NCBI RefSeq assembly: GCF_032271945.1
Contig: NZ_CP130319.1
Coordinates: forward strand, 2,871,001-2,935,000
Length of the DNA: 64,000 nt
From: Paenibacillus sp. MBLB1832
GTDB taxonomy: Bacteria; Bacillota; Bacilli; Paenibacillales; NBRC-103111
Reading direction: 5' to 3'
The notes beneath the pieces are model-generated. The model worked only from the letters and a program-made list of their open reading frames with translations, was not told where the DNA came from and did no database searches. Numbering within the stretch: position 1 is the stretch's first letter; every line of letters starts with the position of its first letter. Below, piece after piece: positions 43,393 through 53,375 of this stretch. The position numbers and the translations under genes were made by a program.

Positions 43393-46095
43393 TTAACTAG
43401 CAGAGACGGGTACGAATCGGAAAGGCTCTAAGATCGCGTCATGATCTAACCCAACTGCCTCCAACCAAATCGCAAGTTCATTCCCCACTTCTCGCTCATG
43501 GAACCAGGGCCCAGGCAAATAAAAGGATTCATCACATCCGCCACGGAATATCGGACGATTCTCTCCGCCCTTGGTCCATAGACGCCCCACCAGATGACCG
43601 TTGAAAAACACCGTCAGTTTCATATCTCGACCGCTGACATATACTCGCCAGCCCAAGCCTTCGTTGCTATCTTCGAGTTCGCTGTAGAGCCATGCGACAG
43701 TTCCTGGCTTCATTGCTATCGCCTCTGTGACAGGTTGTGCGTCTATTTGCGAGATCTGAGCATGCTGCAATAAGCCTTGTTCCTGACACCCCGCGACGGT
43801 CCAATGATTCGCCGACGTTCCTTCGTACAGGGTGATATGTCCGCTCAAAGCGATGTACGTTTTATCCAGAAATACCGTAATGATTGCCGTTTCTCCCGCA
43901 GATACGAAAGGAGTAAGATCAAGGAATGGATCATGTAGATTCACTTGTCCAAGTAATTGTCCATTTACATAAGCATAGGCATAGCTGAAGTTACCTGGTG
44001 TATGAAGGATCCAACGATCAGCTTCGTCCGAGAGCTTAACGTGTTTGCGATAGCAATGATGCGCAGGCTGAGCTGCGGATAACCAGCCACCTATGCTCAC
44101 GATCGGCCATTGCCCGTCATCCACATCCGCAGAAGCATAATCGTCTTGGATCTCGCCGGATTGCATAAGCTTGACTCGCCAGTTTTGGTTCAAATCCCTT
44201 GTCGACGTGACACCAACAACGCTAGTAAGTCCCTTCAAACTATTTAAATGAAGGCTTGGAAGCGTCGTATCATGGAAATTGGTATGCCCCCAAATTTCCA
44301 CGCGAGCTGTCAGATCTGGCGCGACGTGTTTACCTTCAGTAATCGGCAGATAGCAGCTTGTTCCTCCTGGCGTTACGGTGCCCAAATATGCATTACCCGT
44401 ATAGAGTGAAATTACATCACTAGCTTTCTGTAGGATGATGCCTTTATAGTTTGCAGCTTGTGGGAATTGTGCTTTATACCAAGCGAATCCACGGTAGATC
44501 CCGTGCTTTTCTAACTGCTCGGCATGGTCTCCAAGTGAAATCTCATTGGTTGCAAGAGACAGTTCTGGGTTAACGGATGATAGCTGCCATCTCCCCTCCA
44601 TATCTTGGCTTTTCCTCTCTTGTACAGCTAGTGTACCAATGAGCAGCTCACCATTCTCATCGATGCCTTCCAAACGGAGCGCACGTGATCGGCTCATCCC
44701 GATGATTTCAAGAATATGCCCATCCAAGAAGTGAATCCTGGCTCTAGCTTCATTGTCCGATGAGTGAAAGGATAAAGTTACGCTTCGTTCAGATTGAGGC
44801 CCATGTACGGTCATCTCCGTACTCTTTACTTCCATCTCCGAATCAAAGGTGAACTGAACTTCCCCCTCCCCTTCCATATGGAAAATGAAAAAAGTGCGCT
44901 GCTCATGTGCGAGTCGCTTCACTATGAACAGTTCAGCGGTTGCATAATCGAGTTGTCCGCCAGCGATGCCCCATGTTTGTAAAGGCACCTGAAGTGGCAG
45001 AATTGGACAACTTAGTGTTGAGACATTCAATTCGAATACGAGCTCTCCGCCCTGCTTCAAAGCTAGACGATGAAGGTCACTAGACGTTGCTTCAGCTAGC
45101 GAAGCGCCATAAGTCTGTAGGATATGATGCAGCAACCTGCCCTCGTAGGCTTCTTCTCGAATATGCCCTTCTGGCGTGATCATGCCATGGAAATCATAAT
45201 CCGATGTCAGGAAGGACAGCGGATTACCCCAATTGTTGGCGACATTCGTGAAGCCAAAGTTTGTCCCTGACGCCTGCAAATAAGGACCTAGCAATTTGGC
45301 TCCCGCTGATAAAAGTCTCCTAAGCAGAAAGTGAGAGCGGTTCGTTTCGGTTACGAGTAAGGGAAAGCCTCTGCGGCTTAATTCTTCTTTGTAATAATGA
45401 ACTTTTTCTTCGAAGGACGGATCACGATCGTTCGGATAAAAATTGCAAGTGGGCACCACGCCTTCAGCGAAGCCGGATGCTTGAAACAAACCGCCTTGAC
45501 CTGCACATGCGATCAGGGGTACCAGGATGCCATGTTGTAAGGCGAGATCTCTGAGCGCTGAAATATAACCATGGGGATCCTCGCAAGGGTAGAAATCAAG
45601 CTCATTTTCTAACTGAACTGCGATAATGGAGCCTCCCTGTCCATGTTGATACTGCTGAAGAATGGGTAGAATCTGTGCATACCATCTAGCCACATGTGCC
45701 AGGAAAAGCGGATCATGATCCCGAATGCGCATATGTTCATCGATAAATAAATAGGCTGGCAATGCTCCCCCATCCCATTCGGAACAAATGTATGGACCTG
45801 GTCTTGCAATGACCCATAAGCCAGCTTCCGAAGCCTCATGAAGAAAGTGGGCAACATCTTTCTCTCCGCTGAAATCCCATACGCCATGTTCAGTTTCATG
45901 ATAATTCCAAGGAAAATACACATCGATGGCGTTATAACCAAAAGCTTTCACTTTACGCAAACGATCTTTCCATTCCCCCCGCGGGAGTCGGAAGTAAAAT
46001 AAAGAAGCACAAAGAACAATTTCAGAGTTGCCATCTATGCGCAGCGTTTCAGAAGATAATTGAATCCGTTGATTTTGGCTGATGGATGGTTGCAC
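43393..46095 (-). CDS. Family GH35 beta-galactosidase, large form
   Basis: A 900-residue GH35 enzyme. The catalytic barrel (about residues 15-330) has the proton donor E165 in AVQLENELDFY and the probable nucleophile E250 in LLVTETNRSHF, plus RPGPYICSEWDGG, the GH35 signature. Beta-sandwich domains follow, including a GxPxWYKAQFP-like jelly roll (FAWYKAQFPQAANYKG). No signal peptide: it acts in the cytoplasm on the imported oligosaccharide. The start is GTG with GGGGGA before it. First gene of its operon, behind a cre-like site. Confidence 0.9.
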   Translation of the reverse strand: MQPSISQNQRIQLSSETLRIDGNSEIVLCASLFYFRLPRGEWKDRLRKVKAFGYNAIDVYFPWNYHETEHGVWDFSGEKDVAHFLHEASEAGLWVIARPGPYICSEWDGGALPAYLFIDEHMRIRDHDPLFLAHVARWYAQILPILQQYQHGQGGSIIAVQLENELDFYPCEDPHGYISALRDLALQHGILVPLIACAGQGGLFQASGFAEGVVPTCNFYPNDRDPSFEEKVHYYKEELSRRGFPLLVTETNRSHFLLRRLLSAGAKLLGPYLQASGTNFGFTNVANNWGNPLSFLTSDYDFHGMITPEGHIREEAYEGRLLHHILQTYGASLAEATSSDLHRLALKQGGELVFELNVSTLSCPILPLQVPLQTWGIAGGQLDYATAELFIVKRLAHEQRTFFIFHMEGEGEVQFTFDSEMEVKSTEMTVHGPQSERSVTLSFHSSDNEARARIHFLDGHILEIIGMSRSRALRLEGIDENGELLIGTLAVQERKSQDMEGRWQLSSVNPELSLATNEISLGDHAEQLEKHGIYRGFAWYKAQFPQAANYKGIILQKASDVISLYTGNAYLGTVTPGGTSCYLPITEGKHVAPDLTARVEIWGHTNFHDTTLPSLHLNSLKGLTSVVGVTSTRDLNQNWRVKLMQSGEIQDDYASADVDDGQWPIVSIGGWLSAAQPAHHCYRKHVKLSDEADRWILHTPGNFSYAYAYVNGQLLGQVNLHDPFLDLTPFVSAGETAIITVFLDKTYIALSGHITLYEGTSANHWTVAGCQEQGLLQHAQISQIDAQPVTEAIAMKPGTVAWLYSELEDSNEGLGWRVYVSGRDMKLTVFFNGHLVGRLWTKGGENRPIFRGGCDESFYLPGPWFHEREVGNELAIWLEAVGLDHDAILEPFRFVPVSAS

Positions 46096-46195
46096 GTATG
46101 ATCCCCCTTCAGTTGGCCTCGCTACTACCCTTATGAAACCCGTTTCATTCGATAAGAAAGTTTCATGTTGTCTCTATTGCTAGTATAGAGATAAT

Positions 46196-46209
46196 ATAAA
46201 GCGCTTTCA
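46196..46209 (-). promoter_or_regulatory. Candidate cre/LacI operator before the beta-galactosidase operon
   Basis: On the minus strand TGAAAGCGCTTTAT matches the cre consensus at 12 of 14 positions and is centred on the palindrome AAAGCGCTTT. It lies about 100 bases upstream of the GH35 start. It could bind CcpA or the LacI protein encoded at 38760. Confidence 0.6.
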
Positions 46210-46261
46210 TTCGAATAAACTTCTAAATGCATAAGAAAACACCAGTGTTCATTGCATCCTT

Positions 46262-46301
46262 AAAAAGCAAAAAGTTGTGAATTATAAATCAATTCACAAC
46301 T
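46262..46301 (-). terminator. Terminator after the second YesN gene
   Basis: AGTTGTGAATT-GATTTAT-AATTCACAACT is a perfect 11-base-pair stem followed by TTTTGCTTTTT on the minus strand. It separates the regulator operon from the beta-galactosidase operon. Confidence 0.85.
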
Positions 46302-46346
46302 CCATGCCTTCTATAATTCACTGATTTCTTATATTTTTTACATATT

Positions 46347-47879
46347 TTATGACTCACTTCTAAACTCTTTAACGGTTTTCCCTTCAAGCTCTTTGAACAC
46401 TTTACAGAAATAGGAGGTTTCTTGAAAGCCCGTTTTCTCTGCTACTTCATAAACCTTTAAGGCAGGATTCTGAAGCAACAATTTGGCCTTACGAATTCTA
46501 TAGCGATTCAAATATTCTACGAAACGCAAACCTGTCTCACTTTTAAACAAATTAGACACATAATTAGAACTAAGGTGAAGACTTTCAGCCAACTTTGCAA
46601 CAGTGATATCTTCCGCATAGTGCTCTTCGATATAAGCAATGGCCGCTTGAATTTCTTTTCGAAATGGCGTATTCCCCATCGTTTCATAGCACATCTCTTG
46701 ATGCCACTTATGAAATAATTGCTTCAACTGCTGTATGGTTGGGAAACCTTCAAGCTCACGATTAATCTGGCGATAAATTGTCTCCGCATTGGAAGTAAAC
46801 TTACCTCTGCCAATCGCAGCTGCTTTCGTTAAGATGGCCGTTTCTTGGATGACGACTTTTAATTCCTCTAACAAGAGCCTCCTCGCCTTGAGAGAATCAA
46901 AGAATAAATCTGTTTGCCTGTCAATTTCTTCGAATTTACCGCTCTGTATGGCAGAAGCGAAGACTTTCATCGAAATCAATGCATCTTCTGTTTCCTTTGG
47001 CTTCTCACTAAGATAGGAGTAAATGTAACCGATACCATCATATATCGCAAGTTCGAGTGCTGCTACTGCTTGGCGATATAACATTGCCCAATCCTTGATC
47101 CCATAGCCGATCGAACTGATGCCTATTGTCAGGGGGCTATGTTCGCTTTTATTTTCCAAGAGAACGGAAGCTTGCAGTATCAATTCTTCTCTACATCTTC
47201 GTTCGCTATGTTCATTTGGAAAATGGGTCATCAGCACGGTCCGATGCTCAGAAATCGGTACAAGAATAGGGGCTTCTCCTAGTTCAGTATAAAGGGTATG
47301 CGTAGAATTACAGGTAAACTTGCCCTCGATTATGATGATGGCTAGAGGACCTGTGTAGATAGGAAACCGTATCGCTCTTGCTTGCTCCTCCATCTCATCA
47401 ACCGACTTCAATTCCCCGAATATGAGCTTACGTCCTAGTAAATGCCACATTTCATGCAGATTCTCATTTCGAATGGCTGCTTGTCTCTTTAGATGCTGGC
47501 CTGCTTCTATTTTCGTTTTCATTTGCTGGAGCAGTTGTTCCAGAGATTCAGGTTCCAGATCATGTTTGAGCAAATAATCCTCAGCCCCTAGCTTCAGTGC
47601 CTCCTTCACGAATCGAAAATCATCAAAGGAGCTTAGCGCAACAATTTTGATTGAATCATCCTCTTGTTTCACCTTCTGAATCAAATCGATTCCGTTCATT
47701 TCGGGCATTGATATGTCGGTCAGAATGAAATCGACATGTTGATGGTGCAGTAATTCTAAGGCATGGACACCATTCAGAGCTTCGCTCACGATATGAAAGC
47801 CGTAATCTTCCCAACGAATAATCGATTTAATCGCATAGCGATAGATCGCATTGTCCTCAACGATCATGGCGTTTAACAT
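46347..47879 (-). CDS. YesN-type response regulator with AraC output, second locus
   Basis: A 510-residue regulator: receiver with the MIVEDNAIYR acidic pocket, phospho-Asp in ILTDISMPEMNG and Lys in GAEDYLLKHD; a long central region; C-terminal AraC HTH (ITVAKLAESLHLSSNYVSNLF and YFCKVFKELEGKTVKEF). It follows the kinase gene by 13 nt and probably activates the downstream GH35-importer operon. Confidence 0.92.
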   Translation of the reverse strand: MLNAMIVEDNAIYRYAIKSIIRWEDYGFHIVSEALNGVHALELLHHQHVDFILTDISMPEMNGIDLIQKVKQEDDSIKIVALSSFDDFRFVKEALKLGAEDYLLKHDLEPESLEQLLQQMKTKIEAGQHLKRQAAIRNENLHEMWHLLGRKLIFGELKSVDEMEEQARAIRFPIYTGPLAIIIIEGKFTCNSTHTLYTELGEAPILVPISEHRTVLMTHFPNEHSERRCREELILQASVLLENKSEHSPLTIGISSIGYGIKDWAMLYRQAVAALELAIYDGIGYIYSYLSEKPKETEDALISMKVFASAIQSGKFEEIDRQTDLFFDSLKARRLLLEELKVVIQETAILTKAAAIGRGKFTSNAETIYRQINRELEGFPTIQQLKQLFHKWHQEMCYETMGNTPFRKEIQAAIAYIEEHYAEDITVAKLAESLHLSSNYVSNLFKSETGLRFVEYLNRYRIRKAKLLLQNPALKVYEVAEKTGFQETSYFCKVFKELEGKTVKEFRSES

Positions 47880-47892
47880 AGTAAGATCACCC

Positions 47893-49692
47893 TTAACGTT
47901 TTATTTTAAAAGGAATATGTACAATGGCTTTGGTACCCACGCCTATAGCACTCTCATAGCTAAGTCCATATTGCTGACCATAGTAAAGCTGAATTCGCTC
48001 ATGAACGTTCTGAATGCCGATACCTGTAACGCCTGGGACTGATTCTTTCTGCGAGCCCGCATGCAGGATATTCAAGACTTGTCTGGCCTCCATGCCTTTC
48101 CCATTATCTTCAACGACAAGTAGTAAATCTCGCTCAATAACCTCCGCGGTAATACGGATTTTGCCTATTCCCTTCGACATTTCGATGCCATGAAGAATGG
48201 CATTTTCGACCAATGGCTGTAGGATAAAATAAGGAACTTCACAAGCCAATAGCGAATGATCCACCTCATATTCCATTTGAAAAGCTTCCCCATACCCAAT
48301 TTTTTGGATAAAAATATAGTTCTTTAACTGCGTCAATTCTTGGTCCAGGCTATGAAATTCACCTACGCGACGTACCGAAGATTTCAATAAATCGATGACA
48401 GAACTGATCATTCGCTCAATCTCTGGTTGTTCGTTCATGCGCGCATACCACTTCACCGTACCGAGGGTGTTATATAGAAAATGCGGATTAATCTGACTTC
48501 GTAACACAGTGAATTCCGCTTGTTGTTTTGCGATTTGCTCTTTGTAAACGATATTAATGAGTTCATTGATCCGAGCTAACATGAAATTAAAACGGAGTGA
48601 TAAACTACCGATTTCATCTTTGCCTAGTGGAACAATGCGTACATCGAAATTTCCATCTTCTACGCGACGCATCGTTTGCTCCAATATTTTGATATTTCGC
48701 GTAGCAGAGTTGGAAAATATGACGGCAAAACCTGTCGAGATGAGTACAGCTATCAGAGACACAAGTACAATGACCAAAACTAATATTTGCGTTCCCGACA
48801 ACAAAACGGACATTGGAATAAAGCAGAGTACACGCCACCCCATGGTCGGAGTTCGTTCTTGTACGAATAGATGGCTATCTGTGCCAGCGTATTCCACTGT
48901 AGCCATGGCCGCATCCTGTTCACTAAGCACATTGTTTATACTGTTCCGAATGAGTTTGTTAGTTTCTGGACTTCCTCCACCGACCAGCAATTCGTTTAAA
49001 GGATTTAGAATGGCGACATTACTCTGCTTAATTATGGAACTACCGCTGCCGAGGGACAGGAAAAAGTTAGCATCAAGACTATAAATGATGGTCCCTAGGC
49101 TGCGATCAATTTGGTTCACATCCACGAAATCTCGGATTAGAAACACTTCATTTCGTTCACGTATAGAAGGTATCCATCCCACGCTAAGCTGGTTTGCATG
49201 CAGATAAGCTTCCGCACGTATCGTCATGTCAGAAACGGCTTCACGATTCAGTGTATGATCCAGCCCCTTTTTATTTTCCCACCAGTACAATTGCCCTGTG
49301 TTCGTTTGGATCATGATGGCATTCAGATACGGATTTCCATTCCCATATTGCGCCAGCAGAAATTCCATGCGACTCCGGAAGGCAGGATAGCTCTCGTTCG
49401 TTACTTGCTCCCCTTGTTCTGCGACAATTTGCCGAATATTTGTATCACTGAGTACATACACCGAGGAAGTGAAGGCCTCCTTCGCTTTGTTCTCGATATT
49501 ATCCGAAACTTGATGGATGACCTGCATAGAGAGATCCTTGGTGTTGGCTTCAATAAACTTGGTAGAGGCATAAATCGCTACCCCGCCAATTGTCGTAGAG
49601 ATGAACAGAATCAGAATCATATTGGAAAGAAAAAGCTTCGTGCGGATTCGAAAATCTTTGATGCGATTGAATAACGGTTGAAAAGCTCTCAT
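47893..49692 (-). CDS. YesM-type sensor histidine kinase, second locus
   Basis: A 599-residue membrane kinase: two spans (about 17-37 and 298-320), a large extracellular sensor, HAMP (RNIKILEQTMRRVEDGNFDV), phospho-His in RSQINPHFLYNTLGTV, N box PLVENAILHGI, G box DNGKGM. It is preceded after 23 nt by a binding-protein gene, which suggests the kinase reads the sugar-loaded protein. Confidence 0.92.
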   Translation of the reverse strand: MRAFQPLFNRIKDFRIRTKLFLSNMILILFISTTIGGVAIYASTKFIEANTKDLSMQVIHQVSDNIENKAKEAFTSSVYVLSDTNIRQIVAEQGEQVTNESYPAFRSRMEFLLAQYGNGNPYLNAIMIQTNTGQLYWWENKKGLDHTLNREAVSDMTIRAEAYLHANQLSVGWIPSIRERNEVFLIRDFVDVNQIDRSLGTIIYSLDANFFLSLGSGSSIIKQSNVAILNPLNELLVGGGSPETNKLIRNSINNVLSEQDAAMATVEYAGTDSHLFVQERTPTMGWRVLCFIPMSVLLSGTQILVLVIVLVSLIAVLISTGFAVIFSNSATRNIKILEQTMRRVEDGNFDVRIVPLGKDEIGSLSLRFNFMLARINELINIVYKEQIAKQQAEFTVLRSQINPHFLYNTLGTVKWYARMNEQPEIERMISSVIDLLKSSVRRVGEFHSLDQELTQLKNYIFIQKIGYGEAFQMEYEVDHSLLACEVPYFILQPLVENAILHGIEMSKGIGKIRITAEVIERDLLLVVEDNGKGMEARQVLNILHAGSQKESVPGVTGIGIQNVHERIQLYYGQQYGLSYESAIGVGTKAIVHIPFKIKR

Positions 49693-49715
49693 TCCTCCAA
49701 GCTCCTTACCTTATC

Positions 49716-51011
49716 TCATTTGGATGCACGCCGATTTCGATTAAACGCTTGATCCAACTCTTGAATGCATGCATCCACATTGTGAGTGGGGTCTATAATG
49801 AATTTTGTAATGGCATTCAGAAACACCTTCTGCAAATCTTGGCTTACAAAATCAATATAAATGCTTGACCAATCGTACGTTTTTCCTGTCTGAATATAGG
49901 TCGAATCTAATTCGATATAGGTTGGGTCAAAATCTTTGGGTAAACCTTTAATAACGGATAGCGCCTTCTTATTCGTTTGGAAAATTTGGCCCATTTGCTG
50001 CGTTGCAAAAAGCTCCAATGTTCGTAATGCAGCTTCCTTATGTGGGGATTTGGGATTTACAACAATACCGCCTGTCGATTTCAAACCGAATATTGCCTTT
50101 TGCGGATCTGACGAATAAGGAAAGGCGAACAAACCCAAATTGCTTCTTGGATTTTTGGATTTCACCCCATCCACCGTCCAAGTGCCGTTGATGATCATCC
50201 CTGCTTTTCCTTCTGCAAGGAGCATTTGCGCTTGGTTCCAGTCCGTTTCAAATGGATTTTTATTGACGTATTTCAAGCGATCACCAAATCGCTGCAAAAT
50301 CTCTTTAAAATGGATTTGATTGTTTTTAAATGAGGTTTTTCCTGCTTCGATATCCGCAATCCATGTGGGATTGGCTGCATATTGATTCACTAACATATCT
50401 GCCGCGATGTCCCAACTAATCGTCCAAGCATCCTTATAACCTGCTGCGATTGGGGTAATCCCCACCTTTTGCAGAGCTTCACAGGCTTCTAGGAATTGTT
50501 GCCATGTTTTTGGCGGCTCTTGAATACCTGCCTTGGCAAAAGTCTCTTTATTATAAATGACACCAGCACCATTCACATCAATCGGTAATGCCCATATTCG
50601 CCCATCGTTTGACTTGACGCCACTTAGGTAACGTTCATCAATTTGAGCTAGAAATGGCTGTTTACTTAAATCCATCGCATACCCAGAACGAATAAAATCC
50701 ATAGCCGTATCCAAATTATCGATCATATACATATCTGGCATATTGCCAGATATCGCCCAAGTACGCAGCAAACTTAAATAGTTGCCTCCATCGACACCTG
50801 TAAGTGCGAACGAATACGATGGATCCTGTTTACTGAATTGCTGCGTCCCTATTTCTAGCCATTTTCGAGCCCCCTCTTCATCAAAATGGTGAACCCAAGA
50901 GAGTGTTTGTACCTCTGGCTTATTTCTGGGCATTTTAGTTACATGTGATGACTGGCAAGCGGTTAACACCATTGCAATCGTCAGACTAAGGGAGATGATA
51001 CGAGATTTCAT
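49716..51011 (-). CDS. Orphan solute-binding lipoprotein, probable sensor partner
   Basis: A 431-residue family 1 binding protein with a lipobox (IAMVLTACQSSH, Cys about residue 19). Segments such as IWALPIDVNGAGVIYNKETF and AGMIINGTWTVDGVKSKNPR are typical of sugar-binding proteins. It has no permease beside it and is the first gene of a binding protein - kinase - regulator operon. I infer that it delivers the extracellular sugar signal to the kinase rather than to a transporter. A cre-like site lies just upstream. Confidence 0.88.
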   Translation of the reverse strand: MKSRIISLSLTIAMVLTACQSSHVTKMPRNKPEVQTLSWVHHFDEEGARKWLEIGTQQFSKQDPSYSFALTGVDGGNYLSLLRTWAISGNMPDMYMIDNLDTAMDFIRSGYAMDLSKQPFLAQIDERYLSGVKSNDGRIWALPIDVNGAGVIYNKETFAKAGIQEPPKTWQQFLEACEALQKVGITPIAAGYKDAWTISWDIAADMLVNQYAANPTWIADIEAGKTSFKNNQIHFKEILQRFGDRLKYVNKNPFETDWNQAQMLLAEGKAGMIINGTWTVDGVKSKNPRSNLGLFAFPYSSDPQKAIFGLKSTGGIVVNPKSPHKEAALRTLELFATQQMGQIFQTNKKALSVIKGLPKDFDPTYIELDSTYIQTGKTYDWSSIYIDFVSQDLQKVFLNAITKFIIDPTHNVDACIQELDQAFNRNRRASK

Positions 51012-51028
51012 CCAATCACTCTTTCTTT

Positions 51029-51042
51029 TGATAGCGTTTACA
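51029..51042 (-). promoter_or_regulatory. Candidate cre site before the three-component operon
   Basis: TGATAGCGTTTACA (read on the plus strand) matches the cre consensus at 13 of 14 positions and is about 18 bases upstream of the binding-protein start. Confidence 0.6.
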
Positions 51043-51169
51043 TAGTGATTCGTAAGGCAAGTGCCATTTCTGTTCTATAACTTCCACACACTCAACCCTT
51101 ACTATTTCGCATGAAATCATAGATATCCTTTATCATGTTGAGCGACTTTAGATGCCTATATAAAAAAAT

Positions 51170-51197
51170 AAAAGCCTGATTTCTCAAGCTTTTTTAA
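51170..51197 (-). terminator. Terminator after the cupin gene
   Basis: AAAGCTTGA-GAAA-TCAGGCTTT with one mismatch, flanked by A/T runs on both sides. It may act in both directions. Confidence 0.75.
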
Positions 51198-51217
51198 AAG
51201 TGGTTATATTTGCTGGT

Positions 51218-51613
51218 TTAGGACTCGTATTGCTTCTCACTCACTTGTTCCATCCAGTCCACTGTCTTGCCATCAAGTCGTTCTTGAATGGCGATATGAG
51301 TCATTGCTGTAGTTGGCGAAGCACCATGCCAGTGTTTTTCGCCTGGCGGAAACCAGACCACATCACCAGGATTAATTTCCTCGATTTGACCTCCCCAGCG
51401 TTGAACCCTTCCTTGGCCTGCCGTTACTATAAGCGTTTGACCGAGCGGATGCGTGTGCCATGCTGTTCGTGCACCTGGCTCGAACGTGACGTTTGCCCCA
51501 ACAACGCGGGCAGGATCGGTTGCTTCAAACAGTGGATCGATGCGAACCGTACCTGTAAAATAGTCAGATGATCCTTTGCCTGAAGCCTGGGACCCTACTC
51601 TTCTGATTTCCAT
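51218..51613 (-). CDS. Cupin-domain protein of the hydroxynitrile-lyase-like type
   Basis: A 131-residue single-cupin protein. Metal-binding motif 1 is [20 protein letters not shown] and motif 2 is [16 protein letters not shown]. Related cupins are annotated as manganese-dependent (R)-mandelonitrile lyases or carboxymuconolactone-decarboxylase-linked cupins, but the activity here is not known. Monocistronic. Confidence 0.82.
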   Translation of the reverse strand: MEIRRVGSQASGKGSSDYFTGTVRIDPLFEATDPARVVGANVTFEPGARTAWHTHPLGQTLIVTAGQGRVQRWGGQIEEINPGDVVWFPPGEKHWHGASPTTAMTHIAIQERLDGKTVDWMEQVSEKQYES

Positions 51614-51638
51614 TTTTACATACCTCCAATTTTTCTTA

Positions 51639-52106
51639 TCATTTATCCATTAAATTACGAGTATCTTTACTAAAAGATATTATCAAAATCTTAGTAATTC
51701 CAAATCCAATTATGGCTCCAAACATGTTCAAAATAATGTCATCAATATCCAGACTCCCAACTCGAGTAATCAATTGCGTCAGTTCAACCGCTAAAAGAAT
51801 AAGAAATGAACATGTTAGAAACCGCCAGAAATTAATGGAATTTCTATTAAGCAATGGAATGATAAAGCCCATAGGTATAAACAAAACGATGTTACCGAAT
51901 AAATTTTTGATTAGAATGTCTGTATTATAATGATCTCTATTCACGATGTACGCGTTTATCGTTTTGAAAGGGACTAAGTTATAATCAGCAAACAAATAAT
52001 GTGCCCTTAGGAATAGCAACTTAAGCATTATCAAAATGTAAACAGAGCTGCCAATCATAATAAAGGTATTGAGTATCGAGTTTTTAAAATATACATGCCT
52101 TAACAT
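51639..52106 (-). CDS. VanZ-like membrane protein
   Basis: A 155-residue four-span membrane protein with the VanZ pattern: [10 protein letters not shown] near the front, [20 protein letters not shown], and the C-terminal [20 protein letters not shown] followed by [10 protein letters not shown]. VanZ proteins give low-level teicoplanin resistance in enterococci; most chromosomal copies have no known role. It lies just outside the IS66-type insertion. Confidence 0.88.
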   Translation of the reverse strand: MLRHVYFKNSILNTFIMIGSSVYILIMLKLLFLRAHYLFADYNLVPFKTINAYIVNRDHYNTDILIKNLFGNIVLFIPMGFIIPLLNRNSINFWRFLTCSFLILLAVELTQLITRVGSLDIDDIILNMFGAIIGFGITKILIISFSKDTRNLMDK

Positions 52107-52162
52107 GGGGAATTCTTCTTCTTCATTGTTTACATAACATTATTTATGTAAACATTTTATTA

Positions 52163-52170
52163 ATAGGTAC
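52163..52170. repeat. Target-site duplication, left copy (ATAGGTAC)
   Basis: The 8 bases ATAGGTAC directly precede the inverted-repeat end at 52171 and recur directly after the opposite end, at 55775-55782. Eight bases is the normal IS66 duplication length. Confidence 0.85.
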
Positions 52171-52224
52171 GTAAGCGTCACATAGCCTTCACCTAATTAA
52201 GGACGAGGTCTATTGACGCTTACG
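52171..52224. repeat. 54-base unit with two facing IS66 ends
   Basis: GTAAGCGTCA (52171-52180) and TGACGCTTAC (52215-52224) face each other across 34 bases. The inner end resembles the far end of the element (both continue ...CAA.A.ACCT inward). It may be the shrunken remainder of a second IS66 copy. Confidence 0.65.
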
Positions 52225-52410
52225 TTAATTGAGTGGTTAAAGCTAGTTTTTAAAGAGCAAGGCTTCAAAAAAAACAAGACAACATGGAGGAAATCAAAAG
52301 AATTGGGAACTAATCAAAATCCAACCGAAAACGTTTGTCATATTAGTAGTCGCGATATCGTCAAATCGCATAATTTCTACGAGAGCGTCGTCCGATACAT
52401 TACATCTTGA
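52213..52410 (+). pseudogene. DUF4304-like fragment cut by an IS66 end
   Basis: The frame reads LIEWLKLVFKEQGFKKNKTT, then WRKSKELGTNQNPTENVC and ISSRDIVKSHNFYESVVRY. The GFKKNKTTWRK part resembles the N-terminal DUF4304 pattern. The first codons overlap the inner IS66 inverted repeat (52215-52224), so the original start has been replaced. At 65 residues it is far shorter than the family (about 130-180). Confidence 0.45.
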
Positions 52411-52411
52411 A

Positions 52412-53260
52412 TCAATTAATTAAGTATTTTTCAATATCCAAAGGTGACGAAATAATGTCAGTGATTTTATATACTTTACTTGACTTTACATTAATACTAT
52501 ACATCTCCCGAATATAATCATAGATTGAATAGCGATGTGGTATATTAATGGTTTCATTTTCCTGTTTAATTGTTCGAATTTCCTCTCTTGTACCAATACT
52601 TTCAAATTTATTCTGATCAACGGACTGCAGAGGAAAAATATGCATCGTAATGTCCTTAACGCTTACATTAGTTATGTTAATCTTAGATTGGAGGGTCTGA
52701 TATACAAAATCATAACAACTTATTTTGGCTACATTATTGCCAAGATCACAATGCCCGAGAATAATTCCGTTCCAAGTAAGGTATTTTTCTGGATACGTCC
52801 GGTATTCCTCCAAATTGATGGGCCATCGATTCTGGTCATTTGAAATATTATTAAGATCTTTTTTTATTTTTTCGGGTATGTAAGAATTGAACTGATACGC
52901 GAAACTATCATTTTTGACCAAATCTTCGACGCTAGGATATTTTTCTTTAAATGCGGATTTCACAACAATCTCAAGAAAATTTTCAACATACTCACTTCCT
53001 CGGTGACCGCCAACATATATTCCCTTATAATCTTGAGTGCTAACCTCTAAACTATAGCCCCCGCCATCAACTAAATTCCAATCATGATAACTAATCTTAT
53101 CTACTTGGAAGTTAAGATCATATTTCTTCTTCATCATTCTAAGTACGTCCTTTTTGATGCTATTATATGCAAATTCGGATCGTTGCCAGCATCCTGTAAT
53201 AAGCATTATGATCGCGATCCATGCACAGCATTGAAGAAGCTTTGAACAACTATACTTCAT
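52412..53260 (-). CDS. Unknown lipoprotein, passenger of the IS66-type element
   Basis: A 282-residue protein with a lipoprotein signal (WIAIIMLITGCWQRSE, Cys about residue 23). The mature part is charged and mostly alpha/beta (MMKKKYDLNFQVDKISYHDW, NLVDGGGYSLEVSTQDYKG, YIPEKIKKDLNNISNDQNRW). No family recognised. The ATG at 53258-53260 has AGAGGTG before it. AT-rich, and inside the element's terminal repeats, so it was probably carried in by the transposon. Confidence 0.7.
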   Translation of the reverse strand: MKYSCSKLLQCCAWIAIIMLITGCWQRSEFAYNSIKKDVLRMMKKKYDLNFQVDKISYHDWNLVDGGGYSLEVSTQDYKGIYVGGHRGSEYVENFLEIVVKSAFKEKYPSVEDLVKNDSFAYQFNSYIPEKIKKDLNNISNDQNRWPINLEEYRTYPEKYLTWNGIILGHCDLGNNVAKISCYDFVYQTLQSKINITNVSVKDITMHIFPLQSVDQNKFESIGTREEIRTIKQENETINIPHRYSIYDYIREMYSINVKSSKVYKITDIISSPLDIEKYLIN

Positions 53261-53375
53261 AACATCACCTCTTTGCATATTATTCCCATCTACGAAAGCG
53301 AAAAATAGAATTCTCCTTCGAGTTGAAAGTCAAACAGCCCTTACCTAGTGAGGGAAGAGACGAAATATCTTCTGT

